This document shows positions 26,840 to 35,232 of a stretch of DNA of 64,000 bases, one piece after another. Position 1 is the first letter of the stretch. The number at the start of each line of letters is the position of its first letter. The notes below the pieces were generated by a model. It searched no databases. It was not told the origin of the DNA and saw only the letters and a program-made list of their open reading frames with translations. A program made the translations under genes and the position numbers. This stretch comes from Paenibacillus polygoni. GTDB lineage: Bacteria > Bacillota > Bacilli > Paenibacillales > Paenibacillaceae. The DNA lies in the NCBI RefSeq assembly GCF_030263935.1, contig NZ_CP127162.1:2241501-2305500 (forward strand), in the 5' to 3' direction.

Positions 26840-27604
26840 ATGATTATTCAACAATTCAAATCGCATATTGAAGAGTTATTTGGTCATTTACTCAAAGATT
26901 TTAAGGAAAATGATGAGTATGGTTATTGTAATTTTACAACAGCTCATTACAAAAAATTAGGCTGTGCAACAAACATTACTCCAGAGATCGTCTTGCAGGC
27001 TGCAGAGAAAAATGTTGATTTAATTGTTACCCACCATGATGCGTGGGATTTTGTTTATGGAATGAAAGAACGATGCGTAGAGTTATTGAAAGAACATAAT
27101 ATTGCGCACTTTTATATTCACTTGCCATTGGATTATGCTGAGTTTGGTACATGTAATTCATTGCTTCGATTATTAGGTGCTAGTAATATTATTCAACAAT
27201 CTCACCATGTCGAAGGTCAAAGTACGATAGGAATTGGGGAGTTTGGTACTTCTATAATGATAGAAGAGCTAGTAGGAGTAATGGAGAATTTATTAGGTGA
27301 AAGAGTTTATTTCCAACGAAATAACAATAAAGTAATTAGAAGAATAGGTATGATAACAGGGGCAGGAAATGGAACGAACCAATTAAGGGAAGCTTTGAAT
27401 AGAAATTGTGATGTTTATATAACTGGTGAAAAAACATTATACACCGTTCAATATGCCAGATTCATAAATATGAATCTAATTATTGGGAGTCATACATTTA
27501 CCGAGATATTCGGAGTAAGATCACTTGCTCACAAGGTTCAAGAAAAATTCCAAAATGTAGTAGTTATACAGTTAAACGAAGAACATCATGAAACAATGGA
27601 ATAA
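26840..27604 (+). CDS. Nif3/DUF34-like metal-binding protein, cassette 9
   Basis: 254 aa preceded by GGGGGAAC. VTHHDAWDF near the N-terminus and DVYITGEKTLYTVQYARFINMNLIIGSHTFTE near the C-terminus are the two metal-binding regions of the NIF3/YqfO family. The catalytic role of the family is unsettled (GTP cyclohydrolase-type fold). A second copy outside the core genome is unusual cassette cargo. Confidence 0.75.
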   Translation: MIIQQFKSHIEELFGHLLKDFKENDEYGYCNFTTAHYKKLGCATNITPEIVLQAAEKNVDLIVTHHDAWDFVYGMKERCVELLKEHNIAHFYIHLPLDYAEFGTCNSLLRLLGASNIIQQSHHVEGQSTIGIGEFGTSIMIEELVGVMENLLGERVYFQRNNNKVIRRIGMITGAGNGTNQLREALNRNCDVYITGEKTLYTVQYARFINMNLIIGSHTFTEIFGVRSLAHKVQEKFQNVVVIQLNEEHHETME

Positions 27605-27648
27605 TTTATAGAAGTGCTGTTGATTGTTAATTCGAGGAGAAGCAGCAT

Positions 27649-27805
27649 CGCCTAACACGTATCGGGGCATCTGCCCCTCGGTCACTGAGATGCATTTGAG
27701 AGAGAAGATCATTTAAGTGACAACCCTGCGAACCTAAGTCTATCGACCCGTTGCGCTGCGCACCACTTAAGGTTCTCGGGTTCGTGAACACAGCAACGTT
27801 ATGCG
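27649..27805 (+). repeat. attC-like site 9
   Basis: Left box CGCCTAAC versus its cassette start TTAGACG (26795): 6 of 7. Right arm TTCGTGAAC then GTTATGCG; crossover G27798^T. The tip belongs to the CTAAGTC...GACC...CTTAAG class. Confidence 0.8.
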
Positions 27806-27843
27806 AAAGTACTGCAGAAATTGAAATGAGGAAAATATAAACC

Positions 27844-28365
27844 ATGAGTATATCTCGAATTATTAATCAAATTAGAAACCACAATGACTGTATTGTCCTT
27901 CCTCCATCCGGACTACCGATTATTAGAAAAGGCTTAATGATACCAAAACAAGTGATTGACTTTTATTCTGTTTGTGGTGGTCTTATTTTGTTTAAGAGCT
28001 CTGATAATTGTATTGAGATTTTACCACCAACGGATGTATTACCTTCGAACAAAGTAATTCTAAGTGAAGAAACTTACAACGAATTATTGTTGGAAGATGA
28101 ATTAGATATTTCAATGAATTGGTACACTATTGGGAAATATGACTATAATGAATATATTTCAATTGATTTTAGTACAGATCTAAATCGGGCTGGACGTTGT
28201 TATGATAGTTTTCATGAAACACATGGGATATCTGGAAGTAACCAAATCATTTCAAAATCACTTGAAGAATTAATTGAGAGGGCGTTTATAAATAACGGAG
28301 AGTATCCTTATTTTTGGTTAAGAGATGATTTTGAATCCATTGGAGATGCATATGAAGATTATTGA
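27844..28365 (+). CDS. SMI1/KNR4-family protein, cassette 10
   Basis: 173 aa. PPSGLPIIRKGLMIPKQVIDFYSVCGG and the central NWYTIGKYDYNEYISIDF segment are typical of SMI1/KNR4 (SUKH) domains. In bacteria these commonly neutralise polymorphic or contact-dependent toxins. No toxin gene is adjacent, so this would be an orphan immunity cassette. A second SUKH-type cassette is at 45142. Confidence 0.75.
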   Translation: MSISRIINQIRNHNDCIVLPPSGLPIIRKGLMIPKQVIDFYSVCGGLILFKSSDNCIEILPPTDVLPSNKVILSEETYNELLLEDELDISMNWYTIGKYDYNEYISIDFSTDLNRAGRCYDSFHETHGISGSNQIISKSLEELIERAFINNGEYPYFWLRDDFESIGDAYEDY

Positions 28366-28391
28366 ATTTAACCTCAAGTAGGCAGTACCTT

Positions 28392-28552
28392 CACATAACA
28401 TCATATTCGTGCATTCGGCCATTCGGCCTTCGGTCCGGCAGAGGCATTTCGAGGGAGTTGAAGCAGCCGGACAACCCTGCACTGGCTAAGTCCGTCGGAC
28501 CCGCGCTTACGCGCTTAAGCCAGTGAGGGTTCGTGAATACAAACGTTATAAG
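28392..28552 (+). repeat. attC-like site 10
   Basis: Left box CACATAAC versus its cassette start TTATGCG (27799): 6 of 7. ATTCGTGC pairs loosely with TTCGTGAAT; right box GTTATAAG; crossover G28545^T. Tip class CTAAGTCCGTCGGACC...CTTAAGCC. Confidence 0.83.
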
Positions 28553-28600
28553 AAATCCCCGCAAACAATTAAACAAAATAATTACATGAGGTGCTGGAAG

Positions 28601-29170
28601 ATGAACGAATTTAAGATTAATTATGTACCTCAGCCAGATTTTTCATCTTGTGATGAGGCATGCTTAGCAATGATAGCACAAATTTCTATTGAAGAAGCAA
28701 TGGCTGCAATGAGAGGAAAGAAAAGTTCAGGAAGTTCAGTTTTTTATAAAGCTCTAAAAAGGTATAAGATTGATTACTTGAGTTGGCGTGATATTGATAC
28801 GATTGATGAACTTCCACCACTTTGCGTATTACTTGTTAAGTTTCCAACATATACACATAGTGTGCTTTACTGCAACGGAACTTTTTATGATCCGGAATTT
28901 GGCGTATTTGAATTGAAATATGAACCTAATGGGGAAATTACGCATTTTATGGAGCTCTACATTGATGAAACCTATAAGAACAAAGAAATAAATGTGAAGA
29001 TTCCACAGGATTTCAAAGAAGCATTTGAGAAAGATGAAGTAGCAAACAAACTTTTTCAGAACTTATCGTATCCTGAAAAATCAAAATTTATAAATGGGAT
29101 AAGCCACTTTAAGAACCCAAAGACAAGAAAAAAGAATATTGAGATGAGAATGACAGAACTTAAGAAGTAA
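28601..29170 (+). CDS. C39-like cysteine peptidase-fold protein, cassette 11
   Basis: ATG at 28601 has GAGGTG seven bases upstream. 189 aa. YVPQPDFSSCDEACLAMIAQ supplies a likely catalytic Cys, THSVLYCNGTFYDPEFG a His and Asp: the order of a papain/C39-like fold. The C-terminal 70 residues are lysine-rich. It could process or bind peptides; without a transporter it is not a classical bacteriocin peptidase. Confidence 0.6.
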   Translation: MNEFKINYVPQPDFSSCDEACLAMIAQISIEEAMAAMRGKKSSGSSVFYKALKRYKIDYLSWRDIDTIDELPPLCVLLVKFPTYTHSVLYCNGTFYDPEFGVFELKYEPNGEITHFMELYIDETYKNKEINVKIPQDFKEAFEKDEVANKLFQNLSYPEKSKFINGISHFKNPKTRKKNIEMRMTELKK

Positions 29171-29198
29171 GTGGGATCAGCTTCGAAGGCGGAGACAT

Positions 29199-29362
29199 CT
29201 TATAGCACCATATCTACGCTGCGGGCTTTGCTCTTGGTTCGCGAGAAGTGATATGCAGAGAAGTTGATTCATCTTACAACCCTGCGAGGCTAAGTCCGTC
29301 GGACCCAGTCGCTGGCGCTCCTTTAAACCTCTTGGGTTCGCAGATTCTGAAACGTTATCTGA
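29199..29362 (+). repeat. attC-like site 11
   Basis: Left box CTTATAGC versus its cassette start TTATAAG (28546): 6 of 7, the TAAC core mutated to TAGC. Inner boxes ATCTACGC and CGCAGAT have co-varied away from TTCACGC/GTGAA. Right box GTTATCTGA; crossover G29354^T. Confidence 0.8.
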
Positions 29363-29425
29363 AAGGAAGGCTAATTATATTAAAACCATATTTAAAATCA
29401 GAGATCAAAGTCGTTATAAGAACGC

Positions 29426-29454
29426 TTGTACGCAGAGGTAAATAAAGGTAAAAT
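29426..29454 (+). promoter_or_regulatory. Promoter inside the toxin cassette
   Basis: TTGTAC, a 17-base spacer, TAAAAT. The same promoter is conserved in the second copy (36349-36377). It means this cassette can be expressed independently of its place in the array. Confidence 0.7.
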
Positions 29455-29510
29455 ATAACTACAATTGAATCTTGGGTGGGCATGGTTTCCCTTCGGAAGG
29501 AGGTGAAGCC

Positions 29511-29606
29511 ATGGAAGTGAAAGACGCAATAACGATCATGCTCCTATTTGGAACATTCATACTTGCTCTTTTAACATACATCAATAATAACAACAAGAGA
29601 AAGTAA
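29511..29606 (+). CDS. Holin-like type I toxin peptide, cassette 12
   Basis: 31 aa, reading MEVKDAITIMLLFGTFILAL followed by a polar LTYINNNNKRK tail. One transmembrane helix and a basic C-terminus match the putative holin-like toxins (TxpA/BsrG-type) of Bacillota. A very strong ribosome site GGAAGGAGGTG precedes it. Known relatives are silenced by an antisense RNA. Here stable stem-loops follow at 29608-29640 and 29690-29713, the second a symmetrical hairpin that could terminate either strand. The antitoxin RNA itself is inferred, not seen. Confidence 0.75.
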   Translation: MEVKDAITIMLLFGTFILALLTYINNNNKRK

Positions 29607-29607
29607 A

Positions 29608-29713
29608 AACCCACCCGAGATTAGTAGCCAAAGGTGGGTTTAGTTCCTAGATGACTTGAAGGGAATATACCATCCAAGCCAATTGTTTAGACCAAGTGTT
29701 AGCGCACTTGGTC
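29608..29713. terminator. Two stem-loops after the toxin gene (29608-29640, 29690-29713)
   Basis: AACCCACC/GGTGGGTT forms the first hairpin directly after the stop. GACCAAGTG, a short loop, CACTTGGTC then TTTATTA forms the second. Both are conserved at 36531-36564 and 36615-36638. The second could end both the toxin mRNA and, on the other strand, begin or end an antisense RNA. Confidence 0.6.
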
Positions 29714-29820
29714 TTTATTAAATATATATTACCATAATTGAAAAAATGTATCAAAGAATTAAATGAAGACATTGTGTAAAGACATAAAAAAAAGCAAGTT
29801 GCTCAAAGAGGGCATTCCCA

Positions 29821-29986
29821 TCAGATAACACAGTATCTACGCTTTCGGGCTACGTCCCTTGGTTCGCAAGAAGAGGTAAGCATAGAAGTGAAATCAGCTC
29901 ACAACTCTGCGAAACTAAGTACGTTGGGACTATTTGCTGTCGCTCCTTTAAGCCTCTCGGGTTCGAAGATGCCAAAACGTTATACG
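29821..29986 (+). repeat. attC-like site 12
   Basis: Left box TCAGATAAC complements its cassette start (TTATCTGA at 29355) 8 of 8. Left arm ATCTACGC, right arm TTCGAAGAT then GTTATACGC; crossover G29979^T. The tip is of the CTAAGT...TTTAAGCC class. Confidence 0.85.
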
Positions 29987-30002
29987 CAAGTTCGTTAAAC
30001 CT

Positions 30003-30383
30003 TTATGAAATATCTAAATTTTCAATATCGATTTTCAACTCATATTTATAGAGGAAGTCGACACCCAATATTACATCGAAATCATAAGGTTCTTTGGTAA
30101 GTCCTAGTTGGATAGTAAATTCTTTAAGCAGAATGCTATCAATAGAGAGGTCTGAGACAATCTATTGGTAACACAACTCACTTTAGCCACCTATTCCATC
30201 CATCCGAACCGACTTTCCGTTGATAAAGTCTATATACAGGCCAATAGGTTCAACAAGATCAGTATCAAAGATAGTTGTGGAGCATCCAGTATCTAGTAAG
30301 ACATTATTGAGAAGCGTTGATTTATTCTTGTAAGATAGAGGAAGAGAGACAATAGGCAGTCCATTTACAAGATGTATTTTCAT
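30003..30383 (-). pseudogene. Retropepsin-like aspartyl protease, broken by two stops, cassette 13
   Basis: The reverse-strand start at 30383 overlaps the upstream gene's stop by four bases. LLDTGCSTTIFD is the D-T/S-G catalytic motif of retropepsin-like aspartyl proteases. The frame is stopped by TAA at 30183-30185 and by TAG ten codons later, but continues as plausible protein (IVSDLSIDS, DFDVILGVDFLYKYELKID) to a TAA at 30003-30005. Replacing the two stops gives a complete protein of about 125 residues. One of the few reverse-oriented genes in the array. Confidence 0.7.
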
Positions 30384-30640
30384 CTAAGCCCTCTAATTCC
30401 TGTAAAGGGTTGCTCAATGACTTCAATGAATTCATTTCCAGTGTGGAATATATAGAGTTCCCTAACAGGCTCTGACAAATGAAGTTCTTTATAAGAGGCC
30501 CATGCATGTTTAGGGTCGTCATATTCAGAAACAACTGACATTTCTTCAATAATTCTTTTGTTATTATTAGAATGAGTGGTAAGTGCTTCAACTAATACCC
30601 AACGATTAGGATGGATCTTACGGATATGACTCCATTTCAT
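30380..30640 (-). CDS. Partner protein of retropepsin-like gene, cassette 13
   Basis: Start at 30640-30638 after GGAGGTGTTTAT; the longer frame to 30817 would run into the attC-like site. 86 aa, beginning MKWSHIRKIHPNRWVLVEAL and containing HAWASYKELHLSEPVRELYIFHT. Such proteins are commonly encoded just before a small retropepsin-like protease, and the ATGA overlap here shows the same coupling. Function unknown. Orientation is opposite to all neighbouring cassettes. Confidence 0.7.
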   Translation of the reverse strand: MKWSHIRKIHPNRWVLVEALTTHSNNNKRIIEEMSVVSEYDDPKHAWASYKELHLSEPVRELYIFHTGNEFIEVIEQPFTGIRGLR

Positions 30641-30728
30641 ACATAAACACCTCCGAAAAGACTTATAAATTAATTGTACAACTCCATGTAAGAACAAGCA
30701 ATGATAGTGAGTTCGGAGAAGAACGAAT

Positions 30729-30896
30729 CGCGTGTAATACCGTTTTCCTGCTGAGTCGCATTCGCTCCTTGTTCGGCCCGAAGCTATCCAAAAGGAGATC
30801 CTCAGGCAGACAACCATGCGAGGCTAAGTCCGTTGGACCCGTTCGCATGCGCTCCCTTAAGCCTCTCGGGTTCGTAGATACAGAAACGTTAGGTGA
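30729..30896 (+). repeat. attC-like site 13
   Basis: Left box GCGTGTAAT versus its cassette start TTATACGC (29980): 7 of 8 although the invariant AAC reads AAT. Right arm TTCGTAGAT then GTTAGGTGA; crossover G30888^T. The site keeps the same direction although its genes are reversed. Confidence 0.78.
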
Positions 30897-30932
30897 AATT
30901 AATGCTAATACAAATATGTGAGGAGATTCAAG

Positions 30933-31871
30933 ATGATTAATGTCATACGTACAAGTCAGGCAGTATTGTTATTCCCACTTACAATATTTCAACAAGTTAA
31001 AGAGAACAAAGACATAAAAAGAATTAATCCTTTAGGTAGATTTTATCAGATAGGCAATCATACATTACATGTAAATGTCCAAGGGGATGGGAAGCATACT
31101 GTAGTTTTCGACTCTGGTTTGGGAAGTTTCTCGTTAGATTGGACACATATTCAACATGACTTAATTACTGATGCTGTTACTGTTTCATATGATAGAGCTG
31201 GCTATGGATGGAGTCAACGTGTTAATCGGAATACCACAAGTAAAGAATGTGTTGGAGATTTACGACAATTACTTCGGGAGGCTGGACTAAAACCTCCTTA
31301 TTTGTTGGTGGGTCATTCGTTTGGCGGATTAAATATGCGACTTTATGCACAAATGTATCCTGATGAAGTTTCTGGATTGATACTCATTGATCCAACTAGT
31401 GAGTATCGATTTTTACCTGAATATACAGACAGTGAAAGACGTAGTCAGTATTTTGGAGCACTCAGACTATATAAATTGGGATACGCACTATCGATTATCG
31501 GAATGACTAGAATGTTCAAAAGACCGGTGTGGAATCGGTATCTATCCAAAAACTATATTGCATTAGGTTTCAGAAAAAGTGCTTACGAAGCAATATATAA
31601 GGGATATAAGAATATTGAGGTTAGTTGCAGGGAAGTTGCTACGCAGAATCTAGTCGATAGAATTCCAGTGACGATATTATCTGCGGGTAAGATGAATGAT
31701 TCGTGGAAGAACGATCAGAAAAAACTAGCTAAATTGTTTTCAAATAGCAGGCATATTTATATTGAGGATTCTTATCATAATATTCATTTCGAACGACCAG
31801 ATACTGTATCAAATGCAATTAGAGAAATGATTGATTTGTTGGTAATCAGAGAGGGCATTAACTTCACCTAA
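30933..31871 (+). CDS. Alpha/beta hydrolase, cassette 14
   Basis: ATG at 30933 follows GAGGAG by eight bases. 312 aa. Nucleophile elbow VGHSFGGLNMRLYAQMYP, preceding DRAGYGWS, acidic DPTSEY and late His (DSYHNIHFERPD) complete the triad. An N-terminal hydrophobic stretch (ILV-rich, residues 6-20) may associate with the membrane. The stop codon is inside the left arm of the following site (TCACCTAA), so gene and recombination site share bases. Confidence 0.8.
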   Translation: MINVIRTSQAVLLFPLTIFQQVKENKDIKRINPLGRFYQIGNHTLHVNVQGDGKHTVVFDSGLGSFSLDWTHIQHDLITDAVTVSYDRAGYGWSQRVNRNTTSKECVGDLRQLLREAGLKPPYLLVGHSFGGLNMRLYAQMYPDEVSGLILIDPTSEYRFLPEYTDSERRSQYFGALRLYKLGYALSIIGMTRMFKRPVWNRYLSKNYIALGFRKSAYEAIYKGYKNIEVSCREVATQNLVDRIPVTILSAGKMNDSWKNDQKKLAKLFSNSRHIYIEDSYHNIHFERPDTVSNAIREMIDLLVIREGINFT

Positions 31872-32009
31872 ACACCGTATTCACGCTGTGGGTTCGCCCC
31901 TTGGTTGTAAGATGTATAATCATGGAAGAAGCTCAGACAACAAACGACCTAGCCTAAGATAAGAGCTATCTACGGCTGGGGCGTACCATGAATACACGAA
32001 CGTTATCGG
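31865..32009 (+). repeat. attC-like site 14
   Basis: Left box TCACCTAA (from 31864) complements its cassette start (TTAGGTGA at 30889) 8 of 8. TTCACGC pairs with CATGAAT; right box GTTATCGG; crossover G32002^T. Tip class TAAGATAAGAGCTATCTA. The left box contains the stop codon of the hydrolase gene. Confidence 0.85.
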
Positions 32010-32043
32010 AAAATTGCCTGAATTTATAACTGGGGGGTTGTTC

Positions 32044-32841
32044 ATGGAAGCAGATGGTAAAAACAAACTGCCTCGTCAATTTGAAAGCTTAATCACAAAT
32101 GATGATAAAGTAGCTTTTCGTTGGGAGAATGTTGCTCAAACCTTCTATATACAAAGTGAGAATGGGAAGAGTAGATATTTAAAGATACAACCAGCGGGTT
32201 TAGCAGAGTCACTTGAAAGACAAGCGAAAAAACTAATATGGTGTAAGAATAAGATACCTATACCGGAAGTTATTGATTTTGGAGTATTAGAAGATTATGA
32301 ATATCTGCTGACATTAGAGTTGCCTGGATTTGATGCAGCTAGTGAGTTCGCTAAGCACAATGTGAAAGAACTGGTTGTGTTAATTGCTCACGGACTTCGA
32401 ACCATTCATGATGTTTCAATTGAAGATTGTCCTTTTGATAATTCAATTAATCAGCTAATAAAGATTATCAAGACCAATCATGAACAAGGATTAATGAATT
32501 CTAAAGATATTTACAATATTTTTGGGAAAACCAATATTATTGGAGTGATTAACGAGTTAGAATTCTACTTTAGCTCTTCGAAGGAAGATCTGGTTTTTAC
32601 CCATGGTGATTATAGCATGCCAAATATATTAATTAATAATGCAACTATCAGTGGATATATAGACCTTGGAAATTGTGGGATTGCCGATCGTTATTATGAT
32701 TTAGCAGTAGTAGAGAAGAGTATTATAAGAAATTATGGTATTGAATATGTTGAATTGTTTTTTAATAGCTATGGGGTAAGCAAGGTCGATAAACAAAGGA
32801 TACAAAACTATAAGATCGTTGAACAATTAGTTTGGGCGTAA
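32044..32841 (+). CDS. APH(3')-like aminoglycoside phosphotransferase, cassette 15
   Basis: ATG at 32044 follows GGGGGG; the frame to 32014 would start on the site arm. 265 aa, the size of APH(3') enzymes. Brenner motif VFTHGDYSMPNILI (H-G-D-x4-N), the metal-binding GYIDLGNCGIADRYYDLA, and an ending (VELFFNSYGV...) co-linear with APH(3')-III. The N-terminal VAQTFYI/RYLKIQ corresponds to the nucleotide loop. Probably phosphorylates an aminoglycoside or related hydroxyl substrate; resistance is plausible but not shown. Confidence 0.75.
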   Translation: MEADGKNKLPRQFESLITNDDKVAFRWENVAQTFYIQSENGKSRYLKIQPAGLAESLERQAKKLIWCKNKIPIPEVIDFGVLEDYEYLLTLELPGFDAASEFAKHNVKELVVLIAHGLRTIHDVSIEDCPFDNSINQLIKIIKTNHEQGLMNSKDIYNIFGKTNIIGVINELEFYFSSSKEDLVFTHGDYSMPNILINNATISGYIDLGNCGIADRYYDLAVVEKSIIRNYGIEYVELFFNSYGVSKVDKQRIQNYKIVEQLVWA

Positions 32842-32859
32842 ACAATGAAGAGTCAACTT

Positions 32860-33027
32860 CCGATAACACAAAATTCACGCATTGATCTATCCGGCCCTCG
32901 GGCGGAAGAGGGATTTCGGGGGAAGAGGAAGCAGACCGGACAACTCTGGCACTGGCTAAGTCCGTCGGACCCGGGGCTAGCGCTTCTTAAGCCAGGTGAG
33001 GGATCGTGAATACAAAGACGTTATCGG
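32860..33027 (+). repeat. attC-like site 15
   Basis: Left box CCGATAAC complements its cassette start (TTATCGG at 32003) 7 of 7. ATTCACGC and CGTGAAT inner boxes; right box GTTATCGG; crossover G33020^T. Tip CTAAGTCCGTCGGACC class. Confidence 0.86.
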
Positions 33028-33059
33028 AAATTCCCGAATTTCTATAAGGACGTGGAGAT

Positions 33060-33578
33060 ATGGTACAACGATGTATAATGATTTTTCCGAAATTTCAGAA
33101 CAATAATTTAATTGAAGAAATTAGAAAACAACACGATCCTTTATACCAATTAGTCGATCCTCATGTAACACTTGTATTTCCGTTCCATAGTGACTTCTCT
33201 AAGGACCAATTAAGAGAACATATTGTGAGTGCATTAAAAGACATAAATACATTTTATTTAAAGATATACGGCGTTAGTGGAGGGAGTGGAGGATATCTCT
33301 TTTTGAATGTAATAGAAGGTAAAGATGAATTAAGTGAGATACATAACAGACTTTATACAGGGATGTTAGAGCAATACAAACCGGATTTTTTATATAATAC
33401 AGATTACATACCACATATGACTATAGGGCGTATAGCTGACAAAGAAGAATTAGAGAGATTGATAGAGCATTACAAGACAATGAATGAAACATTTGAAGAA
33501 CTTATTAAAGAAATAAGTGTGGAAATTATAGGTGATGATGAAGAATCAATAATAGAAATGACAATAGAAATAAATTAA
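33060..33578 (+). CDS. 2H phosphoesterase (2'-5' RNA ligase-like), cassette 16
   Basis: 172 aa after AAGGACGTGGAG. Two H-x-T motifs, DPHVTLVFPF (about residue 36) and IPHMTIGRI (about residue 120), define the 2H/LigT fold. Family members open cyclic phosphates or process RNA ends. Cytosolic single-gene cassette. Confidence 0.85.
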   Translation: MVQRCIMIFPKFQNNNLIEEIRKQHDPLYQLVDPHVTLVFPFHSDFSKDQLREHIVSALKDINTFYLKIYGVSGGSGGYLFLNVIEGKDELSEIHNRLYTGMLEQYKPDFLYNTDYIPHMTIGRIADKEELERLIEHYKTMNETFEELIKEISVEIIGDDEESIIEMTIEIN

Positions 33579-33611
33579 CTATGATACTCAATTCAATATA
33601 GCTGGGAACAA

Positions 33612-33777
33612 TCGATAACAACGTATTCACACCTCGTCGCTAAGGCTCCTTGATTCTCCTGAAGCTGAAGAACCTGGGGGTGAAATCATGCGAATAACCT
33701 CTACGAGACTAAGTCTTCGACCCGGCGCTGACACGCCTTAAGTCTCTCGGGTTCGTGAATACAACAACGTTATGTGA
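33612..33777 (+). repeat. attC-like site 16
   Basis: Left box TCGATAAC versus its cassette start TTATCGG (33021): 6 of 7. TTCACACC left, CGTGAAT right, then GTTATGTGA; crossover G33769^T. Confidence 0.82.
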
Positions 33778-33804
33778 AATCCCTGAAGAGATTGGAGAGA
33801 AGAT

Positions 33805-34296
33805 ATGGAATATTTTGATATTCTTATTCAAAATCAAGAAACTATACAAAATAAAATAGAACAACAGTTAAAAGAATTTCAAGTGGAGACAGTTGGCACT
33901 GGCTATATTGATCTTATTACTTCACTTAAGTTTGTAAGGCCGTTGATTGATCAATTTACAAATCTAGGAGTGATTGTTTACGCAGTATCCTGGTGGTGTC
34001 ATTGTACAGATGCTTCAAGAAATGAGTTGGGGTGTCCGCACGGGTTAAGAGGACCTGAAAGTTCTTATCATGAAGGATGGTTCAGCGAAACTGATTTTTA
34101 TTTCGGGATAGAGAATGAAGAATATGAAAACTTGAAATATAACGATTCAAATGATGAAATTACTAAAGTCAATAATAAAGTAATTCAATATATTGAAGAA
34201 GATTTTCCTAGCAACTCCTTTTACACTGAATGTTTAACTCCATCACTATGTCTACTTGTTCCTGAAGAATGGAAGAGAATTAATAATTTTCTTTAG
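33805..34296 (+). CDS. Hypothetical protein, cassette 17
   Basis: 163 aa, preceded by TTGGAGAG. Acidic, cytosolic, with a conserved-looking central motif SWWCHCTDASRNELGCPHG that contains paired Cys/His and could bind metal. No family recognised. Confidence 0.65.
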   Translation: MEYFDILIQNQETIQNKIEQQLKEFQVETVGTGYIDLITSLKFVRPLIDQFTNLGVIVYAVSWWCHCTDASRNELGCPHGLRGPESSYHEGWFSETDFYFGIENEEYENLKYNDSNDEITKVNNKVIQYIEEDFPSNSFYTECLTPSLCLLVPEEWKRINNFL

Positions 34297-34318
34297 TAAT
34301 GCTACGGGGTCAGGGACA

Positions 34319-34480
34319 TCACATAACAATGAATTCTCGCTGTGTTCCATCAAGCTGTCCCTTGGTCACCAAGAGGTGTTTCGGAGAAGTGGATTCAGGT
34401 GAAAACGACTACCGCATCGCGGCCGTTCCCTTAGGTCACTTAAGTCAATGAGGTTTCGTAAATATGAAAACGTTAGTTGA
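34319..34480 (+). repeat. attC-like site 17
   Basis: Left box TCACATAAC complements its cassette start (TTATGTGA at 33770) 8 of 8. Left arm ATTCTCGC; right arm TTCGTAAAT then GTTAGTTG; crossover G34472^T. Tip includes ACTACCGCATCGCGGCCGTTCC. Confidence 0.83.
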
Positions 34481-34514
34481 AACGATCGAAGAATGATTAA
34501 AAGGAGAGCAACCA

Positions 34515-35015
34515 ATGAAAAAATTGAAGATAATTCTAGTTCCTTTATTCTTGATCATCTTATTTGGATGCAGTAATAATCTAATTAGTGAAAATTCAAA
34601 AAAAGAATATAGCAAAGCAGAACGTTTTATTACCGATAAGGGCTATTTAATAACTAGTAATGAAGGACTTGTTTCTGAATATTTATTAGATAAAAAGCTA
34701 CTGACGGAAATGCCTTATTTACAATATTGGAGTGTTCAAAGCGTTGATCCTCTCTCTTATGTAGGTAAGAGAATAACTACAAGTAAGTTCATTGTTAAAA
34801 ACCACCCCTTAGATAACGAGAATGATAATAGAAATAAACAAACCATTATTTTTCTGATGGAAGCAGACAATGAGGTTGTAGGAGGTTATAGTTTTCCTGA
34901 TTACGATGAATTAAATAAGGGCTGGGTTTACACAATTGATGGAAAAACACTCGAAGAGTTTACTGGAATATCTTATCCAAAATGGTCAAATGAATGGAAT
35001 TTAAAATATAAATAA
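34515..35015 (+). CDS. Small lipoprotein, cassette 18
   Basis: 166 aa after AAAAGGAGAG. Signal peptide with lipobox LFGC (about residues 16-19). The mature part has a single-domain look with KRITTSKFIVKNHPLD and GGYSFPDYDE segments, as in several Bacillales DUF4830-like lipoproteins. Function unknown. Confidence 0.65.
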   Translation: MKKLKIILVPLFLIILFGCSNNLISENSKKEYSKAERFITDKGYLITSNEGLVSEYLLDKKLLTEMPYLQYWSVQSVDPLSYVGKRITTSKFIVKNHPLDNENDNRNKQTIIFLMEADNEVVGGYSFPDYDELNKGWVYTIDGKTLEEFTGISYPKWSNEWNLKYK

Positions 35016-35042
35016 TATCTTGAAAGTATCACAAATTTGCAT

Positions 35043-35180
35043 CGCCTAACAAAGCATTCTTGCTTCATCACTGACGCTCCTTGGTCGTCAGATGTATAAT
35101 TATAGGGAGAATCAGACGATGACCTGTTCCCGTTGGTCACTTAAGCTGCTTGAACGTCAGGGATGCCAATCTTTTATAGG
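35043..35180 (+). repeat. attC-like site 18 (degraded right arm)
   Basis: Left box CGCCTAAC matches its cassette start (TTAGTTG at 34473) only 5 of 7. The right arm has decayed: the core G is T (35173) and the inner box is gone. Even so the following cassette start TTATAGG is complementary, 7 of 7, to that cassette's own 3' box at 36124, so the boundary is still readable. Confidence 0.6.
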
Positions 35181-35232
35181 AAATCAGCTACAATCCATGA
35201 AAACAAAATATTTATATTTAAGGAGCTTGTAT

